Source: Halichondria panicea
Lineage: Eukaryota; Porifera; Demospongiae; Suberitida; Halichondriidae
Direction: 5' to 3'
Length of the DNA stretch: 64,000 nt
Assembly: GCF_963675165.1 (NCBI RefSeq)
Contig: NC_087382.1
Span: forward strand, 4,875,963-4,939,962
The position numbers were made by a program, and so were the translations under genes. This document shows positions 49,403-60,829 of this stretch, piece after piece. Under the pieces are notes generated by a model. The model was given only the letters and a program-made list of their open reading frames with translations, made no database searches and was not told where the DNA came from. Numbering within the stretch: position 1 is the stretch's first letter; every line of letters begins with the position of its first letter.

Positions 49403-52400
49403 CCTCTCTCAGTTTGATCAGCTGACGCTACCAATACCTCGCAGCCAATTCATCAGCTCCTCCACTAATGACCTCGAGCTCTCCCTCTCCAAATACTCTG
49501 ACCAACACACTCTTGCTTCGTCCATCACCACGGAGACGTATACTCATGTGGACTCGCTATTAAACCTGTTGAAGACGGGTTCAAAGGTCAAGGAGGATAA
49601 AGAGCAGGGTGCAAAGGTTACGGATTATTCGGATGCTATTATGTATCTTGAGACAAGAGTGGAAGGTGTACGTTGTGATGTGGGTGTGGCCAATCAGGTG
49701 TGTGAGCGACGAGAGAGACTGTGGAACTTGTCCATCCAGTTCAACCAGTTGGGGCCTGACGTCGATGAGGTGAGTAGCGTTGACAATGACATGCATGTAC
49801 AAAGAACGTTCTGATTAACTGCCACAACATATACAGTGGCAGCTTATTATCAATTATCAATAGCTTGTGTGCTCTTGTTTCTATTGGCCTGCTTTATTTT
49901 AGCTAATGTAATTAAGATTACAGTAAATCGTTTGCTCATTAATTATTCATGAGCAAACGGTGTACCGTAACTTAAGCCACAGCACTCTTGTAAGAGTTTG
50001 GAGCGAGCTTTTGTAAAGGAAAAGTCTAGAGAGAAGTTTTGCAAGCGTCACTTTCCACAGATTTCTGGTTAAAATGCCTACATTGTACATGCCATGTTCT
50101 TTTGTTTTTTGCAGCATATCATGTCACTCGGGTCCTGGACTCAGGAACAGGAGAATTGGGAATGGGAACCGGCCTCAAACCTCATAGATGCTCAACTACA
50201 ACTGGACGCATTCCAACGTCAGTACAATCAATTCGTCTCGTCACACGACGAACTCGTAACTAGGGGGCAAAGTGTTGCCAAGGAGCTGGCGGAACTGGAT
50301 ATGTTGCTGTTTGGAGAGACGGGTGACCACTTTGCTGTGAAAGGTGTAGAGGTGTGGGTGGGACAATTGGAGGGGGCGTGTCAGCGGATGAGGGGCGTGG
50401 CTGGGAAGAAGATGGAAAAACTGAAGAGTTGTCTTCAGTTTCACCTTCTTCAAGAAAGAGCCACACAGGTGGGTGATTCTTCTTAGCACAGCGGAGCTTG
50501 CAACGTACATTCATTACAGTAGTGCTACAACACATGACATCATTGAATCAGTGTGCTGGTGGTTTTGTTAACTCATACTGAAAACTGAAATGGGCCTGTT
50601 CCAATTGGTAACTTTGCGTGCCCATACATAGTTTGAATTGTTCAATGTAATAATTATAGTACTATAGCCCTTTGAAACACGTACCTACATGTACATGTTC
50701 CAAGGTATACAAGAGTGCTCTCTGTAGAGGCCATTAATTATGATACAACTTAAAATACCCCTGTCCTCAGTTGACCTCTGAACTAACAACTCTCTCGTCA
50801 TCCCTCGCTCTTGTTTCTGGTGTCGGAGAAACCTTAGAAAAAGCCGAGCAACTCAAGCAGCAAGCCATCGAGCTCAGTCACAAGTCAGAGACAGTCGCCT
50901 CTGAGCTAGAGCAATACCAGGCCGAAGTGGAGGAGTGTGTCAAGGCTAAACATTACCAGGCCACTAGTTTGAAACTGTTAGCTAAGTCACTACACGAGAA
51001 GAGAGGAAGTGTTTCGAGCAGCGTTGAAGATAAACTGACGTTAGTGACGGCTGCGGTTGAGTTCCATCTGGACGTCAAGAATGTGAGAATACATTTTATT
51101 GCATTTATTAGCTCTAGATCTGCTTTTGGGAACACATTTACAACAACTTGTTCGTTAAGTTGCATGATAAGTTATTTCTACATAATTATGTGAAAGCTTT
51201 AGTCTCGGGCAATATAGCAGATACTGTTATTATTATTAGTGTAGATGCCAAGAGTGTACGTAAATCAAAATTTTTTCCTGAATTTTTTCCTCAAAATTTC
51301 GTTAGTGTGTGTGTGTGTATGTTCTTCAGTAATTCGCTCTCCTTATCAGGCAAAATACACTAAGAAATTGATGTTTACATCGGGCTAGTACATGTATACA
51401 TGTTCATTCATTGTGTGTGTCTCCCTTTAGCTGTCGTATGGTCGTTTGTTGATCCTTACCTAATATGTATTGTAAATCTTAATCATCTATTGTAGGAACG
51501 CGATACCATATACATGTATAACCACACCCATTGACCTCCCCTCCCTCCCATGCAGCTGTTCTCCTCCGTGGATCAGTACGAGCTGCAAGTACATTCAGAG
51601 GACACGATTACCTCACTGGAAGATGTTGATGGCCTCGTTAGATCGTCCAATGAACTGCACACGTCTATCCAAGAATTGGCCAGTGTGGTCAAATCTTCCG
51701 GCATAAAGTTGGGGGAGTTGGTGATGGAACATTCCACAAAACATCCCTCTCAAAAAACGTTTAGTTTGGACTTTGTAGCATCTCCGATTCTCTCAAAACG
51801 AACTCGTACCCACAACGCTTCGACCAATGATATTAAAGCCGAGCCAAGCAGGAAAGGCAACGGTTTACTCGATGAGATTGATGGGCATATACAAAACGAG
51901 AACAAACGAAAAAGTTGGGACGTTCTCGACTCTAAACATGCTGAGACAATAATCGAAGAAGAACAAACATTAAAAACAACAACAGACTCGCCGAAATTAC
52001 TGGTAGCCCCACGCAGAGCTAGGGCAGCTGGTATAAAGGCAGCAAGGAGCATGCCGGCTCTCGGACCCTCGTCTAGGGACCATGATGTCATTGATAATCT
52101 TCTCGAGGATGTATCAAAGAGAGCGAGTGTGGTGGAGGGATTGTGGAGTGGGCAGATTAAAGAGTTGGAACAGTTGAAGGAGGTGGTTGGTTACCGTGAA
52201 GATGTTCTGAGAGTGTTGGAGTGGGTGGAGAGTGTGGGAGACAAGTTTCTGGAGAGGAAGAACGATCTAGGACGATCGATTGAAGAGGTGAGTAATCTAT
52301 TGCATGTACAATGTCATGCATGTACGTACCTGTTCTTGATGTCACCTGTTCTTAAATGGACTTGCACATTTTCTCTTCAGTGTCATTAGTGCATCATGCA

Positions 52401-53103
52401 TACGCGTATACATGTACAATCGTACATTCCCATTGTACTACATGTAGTTGCATACATGTATATCCATGTTAATGCTTGCTTGTAATAATTATGTTTATGT
52501 TAATTATACTCAGCGTTTTTGATTTTGAAACGATTTGTCCTGTTTATACTGACTGTCGTTTTATGTGTAATTAAATGCAGGTGAAATCTCTGATTGCTGA
52601 GTGTAAATCCTTTGCCGATAAAGATGTCACCCCTTTTTCTAATCTCGTCAGTAAGCTGGATTCTGTCTACCAGGCCCTAGCCGGAGGTCGAAGGTCACCG
52701 AAGGGTAGTATCGCTGATAAAAGATCTGTTAGCATGGACCCTGAAGCTGCCAAAAGAGATTATACCAAACCAATCAGCAGAGCATTCAGCATTGATGTCG
52801 GAGGTCAAAGGTCGTTCAGTGACGGTACTGAAGATCCAAAGGTACTTCAGGAAGTGTGTACTCTGCATTCTACGCTGGAGAGCAAGTGGGGAGCATTTGA
52901 GAAAGACTTCAAGAGATACTCGACAAAGATGGATCTGTCACTCAAGTTTAATGAGGTTATCTTCGAGGTGAGTGTATGTGTATGTGTGTGTGTGTGTATG
53001 TGTGTGCAAAGGAGGTCCGACATATGCGTGCACGAATCACTACAAGTTCAGTGCATTGATGTTATTGCAGTTACGTGATAACGTCCAGGCCAAATACAAG
53101 TAG
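39436..53103 (+). CDS. Trio/Kalirin-like protein: SEC14 domain plus spectrin repeats, no GEF module
   Basis: Exons: 39436-39577, 42271-42345, 43199-43310, 43653-43857, 44417-44533, 44913-45144, 45709-45806, 46052-46213, 47274-47465, 47738-48016, 48356-48482, 48805-49061, 49401-49769, 50115-50468, 50771-51082, 51556-52287, 52581-52967, 53071-53103. All phases join to 1394 residues ending in TAG. After about 47 disordered residues comes a CRAL-TRIO/SEC14 domain (residues about 48-217: [32 protein letters not shown], then [10 protein letters not shown]). The rest is spectrin-like helix bundles with signatures such as [20 protein letters not shown] and [20 protein letters not shown]. Ser/Lys-rich linkers interrupt the rod at about 1090-1200 and 1290-1330. 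This order is that of the Trio/Kalirin N-terminus, but no DH-PH exons follow; the last exon encodes [10 protein letters not shown] then stop. SESTD1-type proteins also have SEC14 plus spectrin but are shorter. Confidence 0.85.
39578..42270. other. First intron of the Trio-like gene
   Basis: 2.7 kb, the largest intron of this gene. I see no exon or recognisable repeat until the CA tract at 42093. Enhancers could sit here, but nothing specific is visible. Confidence 0.6.
42093..42270. repeat. Long imperfect (CA)n microsatellite forming a 3' splice tract
   Basis: About 180 bp of CA with CACG and CACACC interruptions, ending in CACAG at 42266-42270, the acceptor for Trio-like exon 2. Confidence 0.9.
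42711..42775. mobile_element. MITE family 1 fragment
   Basis: CTGCTGATTTGGCTTATAAT through CGCAAAATATTGTAGTA matches the right end of family 1. The left part is missing. Confidence 0.6.
45230..45378. repeat. 149-bp imperfect palindrome
   Basis: GGCTTAGCCCAGAGGAG on the left and CTCCTCTGGGCTTAGCC on the right are exact complements, and inner GGTCAAAAGGTCTTA pairs with AAGACCTTTTGACT. It lies in an intron of the Trio-like gene. Confidence 0.75.
46775..46916. repeat. Two adjacent hairpins, including a GGTCCGACATG fold-back
   Basis: A short hairpin (TCTCAACCTTACC / GGTAAGGTTGAGA, 46775-46833) is followed by a fold-back at 46848-46916 with ends GAGGAGGTCCGACATGCG and CGCATGTCGGACCTCCTC. The second belongs to the same family as 2242-2355 and 53010-53133. 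Confidence 0.75.
49313..49400. repeat. (CA)n microsatellite forming a 3' splice tract
   Basis: The CA repeat continues into CACAG at 49396-49400, the acceptor of Trio-like exon 49401-49769. Confidence 0.9.
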
Positions 53104-53133
53104 TAATTCATACACGCATGTTGGACCTCCTCT
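53010..53133. repeat. Fold-back element overlapping the last exon of the Trio-like gene
   Basis: Ends are GGAGGTCCGACATATGCG and CGCATGTTGGACCTCC. The left part also matches the fold-back at 46848 (ACAAGTTCAGTGCATTGATG). The putative terminal exon 53071-53103, with its acceptor and TAG stop, lies inside it in extra sequence that the 46848 copy lacks. Confidence 0.75.
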
Positions 53134-53812
53134 CAGCGTCACTGGTGTGTGTGTGTGTGTGGTTTTCTGACCTATCACTGCATGTGTGCTCATGTCATGT
53201 ATATAATATGGTGTTTGTAAGATCAACTTATTATAACATGTACGGTTAAAGTTGAGTTGTTTATTTTTCAAGTGTTGTATTTGTTTCTTCATGACTACAA
53301 TGTGTGCTCACTTTGGTATAAAAAGGTGTTTGTAAGACTGATAACGTATAGACTACATTTATAACGTGAGGTGCTCATTTTTTATAAGCATCTTTAATTA
53401 ATTTCAAGTCGATCTGTAGGAATCTTTTTAGCCCGGCCCTTAATTAATACATTTCTTATGTGGTACGTTCCGTACCGTATTACTTTTTGCTGGTGAAAAA
53501 CCTTTGCGAATGAGCCAAATCAGCAGAAATTTTGACCTTTGCTATCTAACTATTGCGTTATGGCAATTAAGGACCGTGTGTATTTACTATTAGGTTTTGT
53601 GATTTTATTGTTGCAAATTGATCAACCCTCGCAAAGTTCACAAATGTTTGATGCTCGCAAAACATTCTAATGTAAGGAATTGCTTGTTTCTACTAGCTAA
53701 CATTAATGGTTGTTTAAATACATACAGTAGACTAACTAAAACTAAACTCAGTTTTTATGCACTATCTATAGTGTTAATGCAGTGTCTTTCACTTCTTCTG
53801 AGGCTTCACATT
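53104..53812. other. Convergent 3' region between the Trio-like gene and Calx-beta gene 1
   Basis: No coding signal. It contains the rest of the fold-back and a family-1 MITE at 53473-53670. I looked for RhoGEF (DH) domain exons here on the plus strand and found none. Confidence 0.6.
53473..53670. mobile_element. MITE family 1, inverted copy
   Basis: It begins TACCGTATTACTTTTTGCTG and carries the family body in reverse orientation (TTGCGAATGAGCCAAATCAG), ending GCAAAACATTCTAATG. Confidence 0.8.
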
Positions 53813-55087
53813 TCATTTTTTCGATCGTTTTTTCACCAGTACAACTATTAGTATGGTTGCTGCTGCAATTGCAAGAAGGACAATGACAACTGAACCGACC
53901 GCTATTCCAGCAATGTCACCAGCTTCCAGACCTTTTTGTGTGTCTGTGTGCATGTGTGTGAATAAGAATCTTAAAAATATATTTTTGTGAATTATCCTTA
54001 ATCTTGTATAATGTCAGTTACATACATTGCCGATCTTATTGGTTATTCTAGCATTACCTTATAGTATACACACCTGTAGTGACAATTTTTATTGTGAGCA
54101 ATCCACTAGAAATTTTCACATTGCTGGCAGATGATGTTAGGTTAAGTGTCTCTAAGATTGTCTCTCCTATTGAGACAATCTCTAGAATAGTGACATTTAC
54201 TGTTAGTAGGTTTTTTCCACTCAGAAGCTCAATTTCTCTGTTAGCAACTGTGTTTAAGATTTATAACAAACACTTTTATTATTAACATAATAGGTACATA
54301 CTTGATGCTGTATTTGAAGATTCCAGTTGAATTGTTGTGGTATCGCCTTCAGCAATATTCCCTGTGACACTTACTTCAACCTCAAATGTAGAATTAGAAG
54401 GGCCAGGACTTATTTCTATCTCATCCTTAGTGAAACCTACTGATACTGCATGTATGATTGTACATTTGGAAAGTCAGCTTGCATTATTATATCAATGCAT
54501 ATGCAAGTATGATTTATTGAGTAGCGAATGATTTCATAATCATTACAGTAAACCCACCTGCAATAGTTATCGTAACTTTTGGTGAGAAGAGTGCCAGAGT
54601 GTTATTATCAATTTTACTGAGCATAAGTGAAAACGTGTTTCCTTTAGTAGCATTTGTGAGTATTTCAACACTGACAGATTGTGACAGATCTCCGCCTGGA
54701 CTGAATGTGATAGGTTCATTTACCCTCTTATAGTCTTCACCCTCTATTGAGAATTAAGAAATATACTGAATGCATGTACTGAATCCAGATATTGTGGTAT
54801 ACCTGTTGCCGTTTCATCTGTAGAGGTACACTGAACAGATTTGGTCATGTTGAGCGCTCCATTTGTCACATCAAGTATTACAAAAACTGTCACCGTAGAA
54901 TTAGCGCTTGCTAGTATCGCTGTCTTGTTAAACCCTATGGAAACTACACAGTGCAGATATAATTATATATATGGTTTGTGTGAATCATACCAATTGAAGT
55001 CATAATTATATATATCTTACCTTCAGCATTAGTGTGTTGTATGGAAAGTAAAGCTATAATAGCTGCAACGACAATGATAGACTTCAT
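53813..55087 (-). CDS. Type I membrane protein with two Calx-beta-like domains (gene 1)
   Basis: Exons in transcription order: 55087-55021, 54934-54803, 54743-54558, 54439-54302, 54247-54074, 53943-53813; 275 residues. The signal peptide is MKSIIVVAAIIALLSIQHTN. Domain 1 spans exons 2-3 and shows the Calx-beta pattern: VGF-like start (GFNKTAIL), STVTVFVIL, TSTDETATEGEDYKRV, then ITFSPGGDLSQSVSVEI. Domain 2 spans exons 4-5 (VGFTKDEIEIS, TFEVEVSV) and is more divergent. The last exon encodes a linker, one membrane segment (IAVGSVVIVLLAIAAATILI) and the short basic tail VKKRSKK. Every intron is phase 1, so domain halves are modular. Several N-glycosylation sequons fit an extracellular location. 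Adhesion or recognition is a guess; the ligand is unknown. Confidence 0.8.
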
Positions 55088-56275
55088 GTTTCTTCAGCTT
55101 TTCTTCAGTAATGCGATGAATGAGTTGGTTGCAATGCCTAGCAGACACTTGCTTTATATAAGAGGCTTTCGTTTGCTATTTGTTATCGTTCAATTTCCGT
55201 CTCTAATTTAGTACCTGTTGTATTTAATAGCTCACCGATAAATTAAACTGAGAAACATGAATAGTCTGAAACTGAAAATATAACACCTTAAACTGAAAGA
55301 GGATGTGTAACTGTTTGATAGTAGATTACATCGATCTGAAATTAGTTTTAATTCTCATTTATTACCCTAAGCGCGTTAGCGGCCAGGGGTATAGTAGTAC
55401 GTTGGTTTGTTTGTTTGTAATATGCCAGTATACTCACCTGGATGCCACAGCACTGCGTTTACAGCATGGTTAGCCTTCACACAACAAGTTATTAGTTTTA
55501 AAAGTGGCAGATTTCAATATTAAATCTTAATTCATTGTCGTTTAAAAGCGAGCAAAAGCTAAGGCGCTAAGAAACTTTGCACTAAGAAGCTTTGCACGTT
55601 GCCTAGCTCTACACGCGACCTTCATTCGAGGTAGATGTATATAATTATTTGCAGCTGAAGTGATCCTTTACCGATCTCTATTAAAAATAGAATTGTAGGT
55701 TGTTGCTTCTTTACTCCTCTGAAAAATCTATTTATTCCTGTCAACAGCCGATGGTTAGCACTTCAGTGCTCTAGTTATAAAGTTAATGCCACTAAAAAGT
55801 TTCACTCTGCATCATAGGGAGTGGGCTCATGTATGGCAACAATTAATCGCGAGGTCCTGTAATTATAGTGCTTGTACATGTATATATATGTAAGATCGTC
55901 TTTTGTGTTCGCCATCTATACATAATTTTATGTATGCAGGCAGGCTCCCCCTCTATATATAGTACAGCCATGCATGCAGGTTATACAATGTACAATCATG
56001 CGTGTGTTTCATTGGACTAATTTGCCAGTATAGATAATAATTATTATGCTTGTAATCGTGCACTAGTCTGCATGGGTACACTTAACGGTCATCCCATTAT
56101 ACAAGTCAAAAGTTATGTACATGCAACTGTTCATATGCAATACACAAAAAAAAGAATATTTACTGTAGCATGTATACTATGTGCATGCAAGCGGCTATAT
56201 AGCACAACTATATACACATGCATCCAGTCACACTATTCATACACAGTCTTCAATGTCTACAACAATGTCATTAGT
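55088..56275. other. Intergenic region between Calx-beta genes 1 and 2
   Basis: No exon is recognised. At 55365-55640 there is a repeat-like segment (TACCCTAAGCGCGTTAGCGG ... CTACACGCGACCTTCATTCG), unclassified. Confidence 0.5.
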
Positions 56276-58063
56276 CTATTTATGGCCTCGTAAAGCTTCT
56301 TTTGAGCAAAGGGTGACGATTATGGCTATACCCAACAGGACGAGGAAGATTCCAGCAACTATAGCTACAGCACAGCTGATGATTGCAATTTTCTCAGCAG
56401 GGGATAGGTCTGTGTGTGTGTGGTGTGTATGTGGTGTGGGTGTAGTTTTAGTATCACAAATGCTGAATTTATTGTTCATTAAGTGATGGTTCTACAATAA
56501 CAGGTCCACTAAATTAACTTAGCTATGTACTTTCAATTCGACGGCTTACCAATGTAAACTCTGTATCTCGGTCAATAAGAGCCATTCGTGAGTCATGTGT
56601 TAATAGAGTGAGCTCAAATGTTTGTCCTGCTCTTGCATGTGATGGGATTTTAAAACTCACGTCAGCCGTTGTGTAATTTTGACTCAGTGTAATTGTTTGG
56701 AAAACCTGCATATGGGTATTGCAATAACAGCCATTCGTGAATAGAATGAGCTCAAACGTTTGTTCTGCTCTTGCGGGATTTCAAAACTCACGTTGTAGTA
56801 ATAGTCCGTTGTGTAGTAGTTCGTTGGGTAGTTTTCTTCATATATACCATAGTCTGACGAATGTATACATGCAGTAAAGTTATCATCTTTATACACGTAT
56901 ATATAGTACCTGTTACGAGTTGCATAGATGTGCATGAAATTATAGCAAATAGTTCTAAATTTCTATTTAGCACTTTCACTGTAGCAGTCACAGTAGATCC
57001 TGCGTACCCTCTTATTTCAGATCCAGTGAAGCCGACATTCACTGCAGTTGATGCATGTGGAAAGTGTCAGGTTCTATTGCATGTGTTATCTAGCTTACCA
57101 ATTATGCTAACACGAATAGTCCGTGCATTAGGGTCAATACGAGCCGAATATGTTGATATGGAAGATAAATGAAGGTAAAATGTTTGTCCTGCTGTGGCAT
57201 TTGAATTGATCCATACTGAGACGTTGCTCGAAGTTTCACGTGGTGCCAGCGAAATACATCCATTGATACGTTTGTAGTCAAAGTTATCTGTACATAATTA
57301 TGTTATATGGTTCATGAGAGATTGGCATTCGCATGCACAGATTGCATAAAGTGTTACCTTGAGCCGTTCCGTCTTGTGAATAGTAATACATAGATGTATA
57401 ATTCTGCAATGTCCCACTTATCACTGCCACTATAGCAGTTACAGTAGATCCTGGGTACCCTCTTATCTCAAATCCAGTGAAGCCGACATTCACTGCAGTT
57501 GATGCATGTGGAAAATGTCAGGTTCTAATGCATGTGTTATCTAGCTTACCAATTATGGTAATACGAATAGTCTGTGCATTAGGGTCAATACGAGCCCAAT
57601 AATTATGTTGATGAGGAAGATAAACGAAGGTAAAATGTTTGTCCCTCTGTGGCATTTGAAGTGATCCATACTGAAATGTTTCTCAAGTTTCATGTGGTGC
57701 CAGTGAAATATATCCATTGAAACGGTTGCAGTCAAAGTTCTCTGTACATATATTGTGGTTCATGAGATTGGCATTCGCATGCACAGATTGCATAAAGTGT
57801 TACCTTGAGCTGTTCCGTCTTGTGAATAGTATCTTATATATGGATAATTCTGCAATGTCCCACTTATCACTGCCACTGTAGCAGTCACAGTAGATCCTGC
57901 GTATACCCTCTTATATCATATTCAGTAAAGCCGACAGTGACTGCATGCAGACATACAGAGAATTGCTCATTCAATAGTTGCTATAACTTTCATGCGTAAC
58001 ACACAAACCTTGAGCGGTTGCTTGCTTGAAAGCTAACAATATTAGAACTGTTAACAGGATCAT
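56276..58063 (-). CDS. Calx-beta-like type I membrane protein (gene 2), partly decayed
   Basis: The signal-peptide exon is 58063-58009 (MILLTVLILLAFKQATAQ). An intact domain is encoded by 57492-57358 (VNVGFTGFEIRGYPGSTVTA ... SQDGTAQ) and 57287-57099 (NFDYKRINGCISLAPRETSS, NATAGQTFYLHLSS). A further first-half exon is 57041-56910 (VNVGFTGSEIRGYAGSTVTA). The membrane exon is 56409-56276: DLSPAEKIAII, a hydrophobic stretch GIFLVLLGIAIIVTL, then CSKEALRGHK and stop. These exons are all phase 1 at both ends. Exons at 57940-57804 and 57741-57550 carry frame breaks and must be skipped, which preserves frame. The second half of the third domain (56550-56870) is a messy tandem duplicate that I could not join in frame. 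The gene may be active through exon skipping or be a decaying pseudogene. Confidence 0.6.
56550..56870 (-). pseudogene. Duplicated, rearranged Calx-beta second-half exons of gene 2
   Basis: Two tandem versions of one exon (ADVSFKIPSHARAGQTFELT in 56550-56705; YNVSFEIPQEQNKRLSSFYS in 56706-56870). Neither can be joined to the neighbouring phase-1 exons without a stop or phase clash. Confidence 0.55.
57550..57940 (-). pseudogene. Broken Calx-beta domain (two exons) inside gene 2
   Basis: Exon 57940-57804 matches the intact 57492-57358 exon but has two extra bases (GGGTATACGCAGG versus GGGTACGCAGG in the family), bringing an early TGA. Exon 57741-57550 matches 57287-57099 but reads HET then TGA. 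Splice sites survive, and both exons are phase 1-1. Confidence 0.8.
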
Positions 58064-58679
58064 CTTTCTCAAATTTTAAATTGTAGCTGAAAATTGCTGG
58101 ACCAACTATTATACGTACCAAATGTTTATTTATGCATGTACATGCATGTACGTCATGCATGCTTACTGATTAGTATACTCATCAAATACATTGTGAGAGA
58201 GTAAATTGTAAAGTGATTTCCAAAAACATTTGAATTTCCGTGTACAAATACTAACTGTGCAGCTTACAAGAATAATCATATCTCTTGTATTTATTACCAA
58301 GTCACCCCAAAGGTAGCGTTACAGCTTTCATAATCAACTTAGCTTGTGCATGGCTTGTGTATATGCAGTGGTCATACATGCAGTATTAATGCATGCATAC
58401 TACTACTGAAAGAGGTATATGAGTTTTAGCTACTAAATAAATGCGTTACCCTACTATAATGAATTTTGCCAGCTCCCACTGTGCTAATACCCCTTGGCAT
58501 GTTTTACTTTGCTTAGGGTGTATAGAAAAGGACATTAGTTTGCTTTAATGTGTATATTACACTGCATGCATATGCAATAATTTTTGAACAAATTCCAAAC
58601 AATTCAGAGGTGTAATGCAGTATTGTAGAGGAGCTTAATGAAACAAAATAATGTCTAATGGCTAGAGATGATCTTTAAT

Positions 58680-59095
58680 CTTCAAAGCGTAGGTGTTGTT
58701 GCATTTCCTGTCAATGAATAATTAGAAACAGGTGGATCTGCAAAGAGGTCAAGAGTTCACAATGGTTTGCTTCTGCTTCTGGCATACAGCTTTGCAGCTA
58801 GCTCTTTTCCAAGTCTTGTAGCTAACAAAACGCTAGGCGCTTTAGTGCGAGGCTACTCATAAGTTGAGTAGAAAGCTTGTATTAACAGATGTTGCTGACA
58901 AAAGATTCTGAAGAGACTGTAATAGCCTTCACTGTAGCCATAACTCGAGACAGTTTGCAAATCCACGAGTCAAAGTATATAGAAGCTGTTAGCATTGCAA
59001 CCGTTGAGCAGTTATATACAGCTAGAACAAATACCGCATACACAGTCAGCTTTACCGTATATCTCGTACGGCTACACTTCAAGGTATAATTAGTT
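58680..59095. repeat. Interspersed repeat also found at 62520-62930
   Basis: Shared phrases include GTAGCTAACAAAACGCTAG, CATTGCAACCGTTGAGCAGT and CAGTCAGCTTTACCGTAT, with many differences between the copies. It has no coding capacity in either copy. The class is unknown. Confidence 0.6.
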
Positions 59096-59231
59096 CATTG
59101 CCCCCAGGCCAGAAATTGCATAGAGTTACAAAAAAACACCTGAGCAGTAAAAAAAGAATAGTAATTTAGTTCACTATAAATTATATAAGCCAGTAAAAGA
59201 AATTATCAAGTCCACACATTTTTTTAATTAA

Positions 59232-60105
59232 CCTCAGGGGAACTCTGTTCTATTGTGGGCAGTATCACAAATGACTATACCTTTGAAGTGTTCAGAGGAT
59301 GCTCCATTGTTAGCTCAATCGAGCGATGAAGAGGCATTAAATCTTTGTAGCTGTATAGTTACGTTGTGCATCAATCTCCAATCTGTGCATGCATTTACAA
59401 TGTACCGTATTTACTTGATTAAACGCCCTCCTTGAATAAACGCCCATCTCGTTTAAACGCCCAGGGTAAAAGCTGTCTTTGCCAATAAACGCCCATCTTA
59501 AATAATCGCCATGTATGGGGCGTGGCACTGTGGGTGGAGTTGAGATAGCACATGGAACCCAGTTGCAAGCATTGCAGCATAGAATAATAATACTTTTTAT
59601 GATGCATCGATGGCAGAGAGAGAGATACCGACACAGAGGACACTCCTATGACTTAAATTTAAGCAGCTGAGACAGCAGCCCAAGAAGAACACAATAACTG
59701 CTACTGTGCAAGAGTTTTGGAGTAGACATAACAATAAATGCCCTCCTGGATTAAACGCCCTCCTCGTTTAAACGCCCCCTCTAAAGACTTCGATCTGAAA
59801 TGAACGCCCGGACGTTTAATCAAGTAAATACGGTATATACATGGTAGATAATTATGCACTTTGAAGTGTTAAACTATAGTCTTGTAAAATAGTCCCCAAG
59901 TTTCGTAAAATTTGGGGATAAGCACCCTTATTTGTGTTTATTTGGCAGTGGTATGTATTTGGGTTACCTATATAGCAGATTCATTTTCAGATGTAAGCAA
60001 GAGTTTCACTGTATCATTTGGGCCTAAAGTTCCTTCTATCACTCCCACCGTGATATCTATTGTTGAGCCTGGGATTACTGATACCTCCCCAAACATGTAA
60101 ATGAA
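59232..60105 (-). pseudogene. Relic of a Calx-beta membrane-protein gene related to gene 3
   Basis: Segment 59232-59345 matches gene-3 exon 61404-61210 in part (TTTGAAGTGTTC and GAGCGATGAAGAGGCATTAA on the plus strand). Segment about 60105-59969 matches gene-3 exon 63450-63295: it translates VIPGSTIDITVGVIEGTLGP and NDTVKLLLTSEN but reads into TAG next to the donor. The 433-bp MITE is inserted between the two segments. No signal-peptide or membrane exon was found nearby. Confidence 0.7.
59403..59835. mobile_element. MITE family 3 (ends TACCGTATTTACTTGATTAA)
   Basis: 433 bp with long inverted ends (TACCGTATTTACTTGATTAA; TTAATCAAGTAAATACGGTA) and repeated AAACGCCC motifs inside in both orientations. 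It lacks a transposase and is inserted in the relic Calx-beta gene. Confidence 0.85.
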
Positions 60106-60597
60106 TCCAATAATCACTCCTATTTATAAACATATATACGACTGACTTAAGTGCTATACAGTACTGTTACTGTGTTATATACCATTGACATGCTAGTACT
60201 GTCACTATATTATAGGAAGATTGTAACATGACGTATGTATGTATAATTATGAATGAAGTACATGTAGTAACCGTATAGTATAAATTAAAGGTACATTTTA
60301 ACCTTGAGAAGTAGTAGGTTCTATGACACACAGGCAACTATGTGAGTTGTCTTCGTAGTTTGCTTCTGACTTGCGAAACAGTAACAGTGTCTTTTGAGGC
60401 GTATGCAACTGGTCCACAGTAAACCTTTCCTTATTTGTTGTGTAGGTACTCTTCACAATACGTATTAGTCATGTCTAATACACTATAATTTAATGTGTTG
60501 TGTAACACTGTACTTTTAATTATATGCTTGCTGAACTGCTGATAACTATATCCAATTTGTATAGGAAGCAAGTCACTTCCTATAGTGTGCAGATAAT

Positions 60598-60829
60598 TAC
60601 CGTATAGCGCGAAATTTTCGAGGGGCTTAATTTTCCTGGATTTCGTGGGTTAGCAATCCTACACAAAAATTAAGTCCACGAAAATTTTTCTTTAATTAGA
60701 ATTATCTGCTATAACGTGCAAATATTTAAAGTCCTTTAACAGTCATTCCGCGAACATTGTGTAGCAAAATGCTTTTAGAGGCCAATCCACAAAATATAAG
60801 TACCTCGAAAATTTTCACGCTATACGGTA
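60598..60829. mobile_element. MITE family 2, inverted relative to 9668-9896
   Basis: Starts TACCGTATAGCGCGAAATTT and ends TTTTCACGCTATACGGTA; the internal sequence matches 9668-9896 in reverse. Confidence 0.85.

Noticed and set aside
59253-59435. Plus-strand open frame of 60 codons
   Set aside because: It is antisense to a decayed Calx-beta exon and runs into a MITE end.
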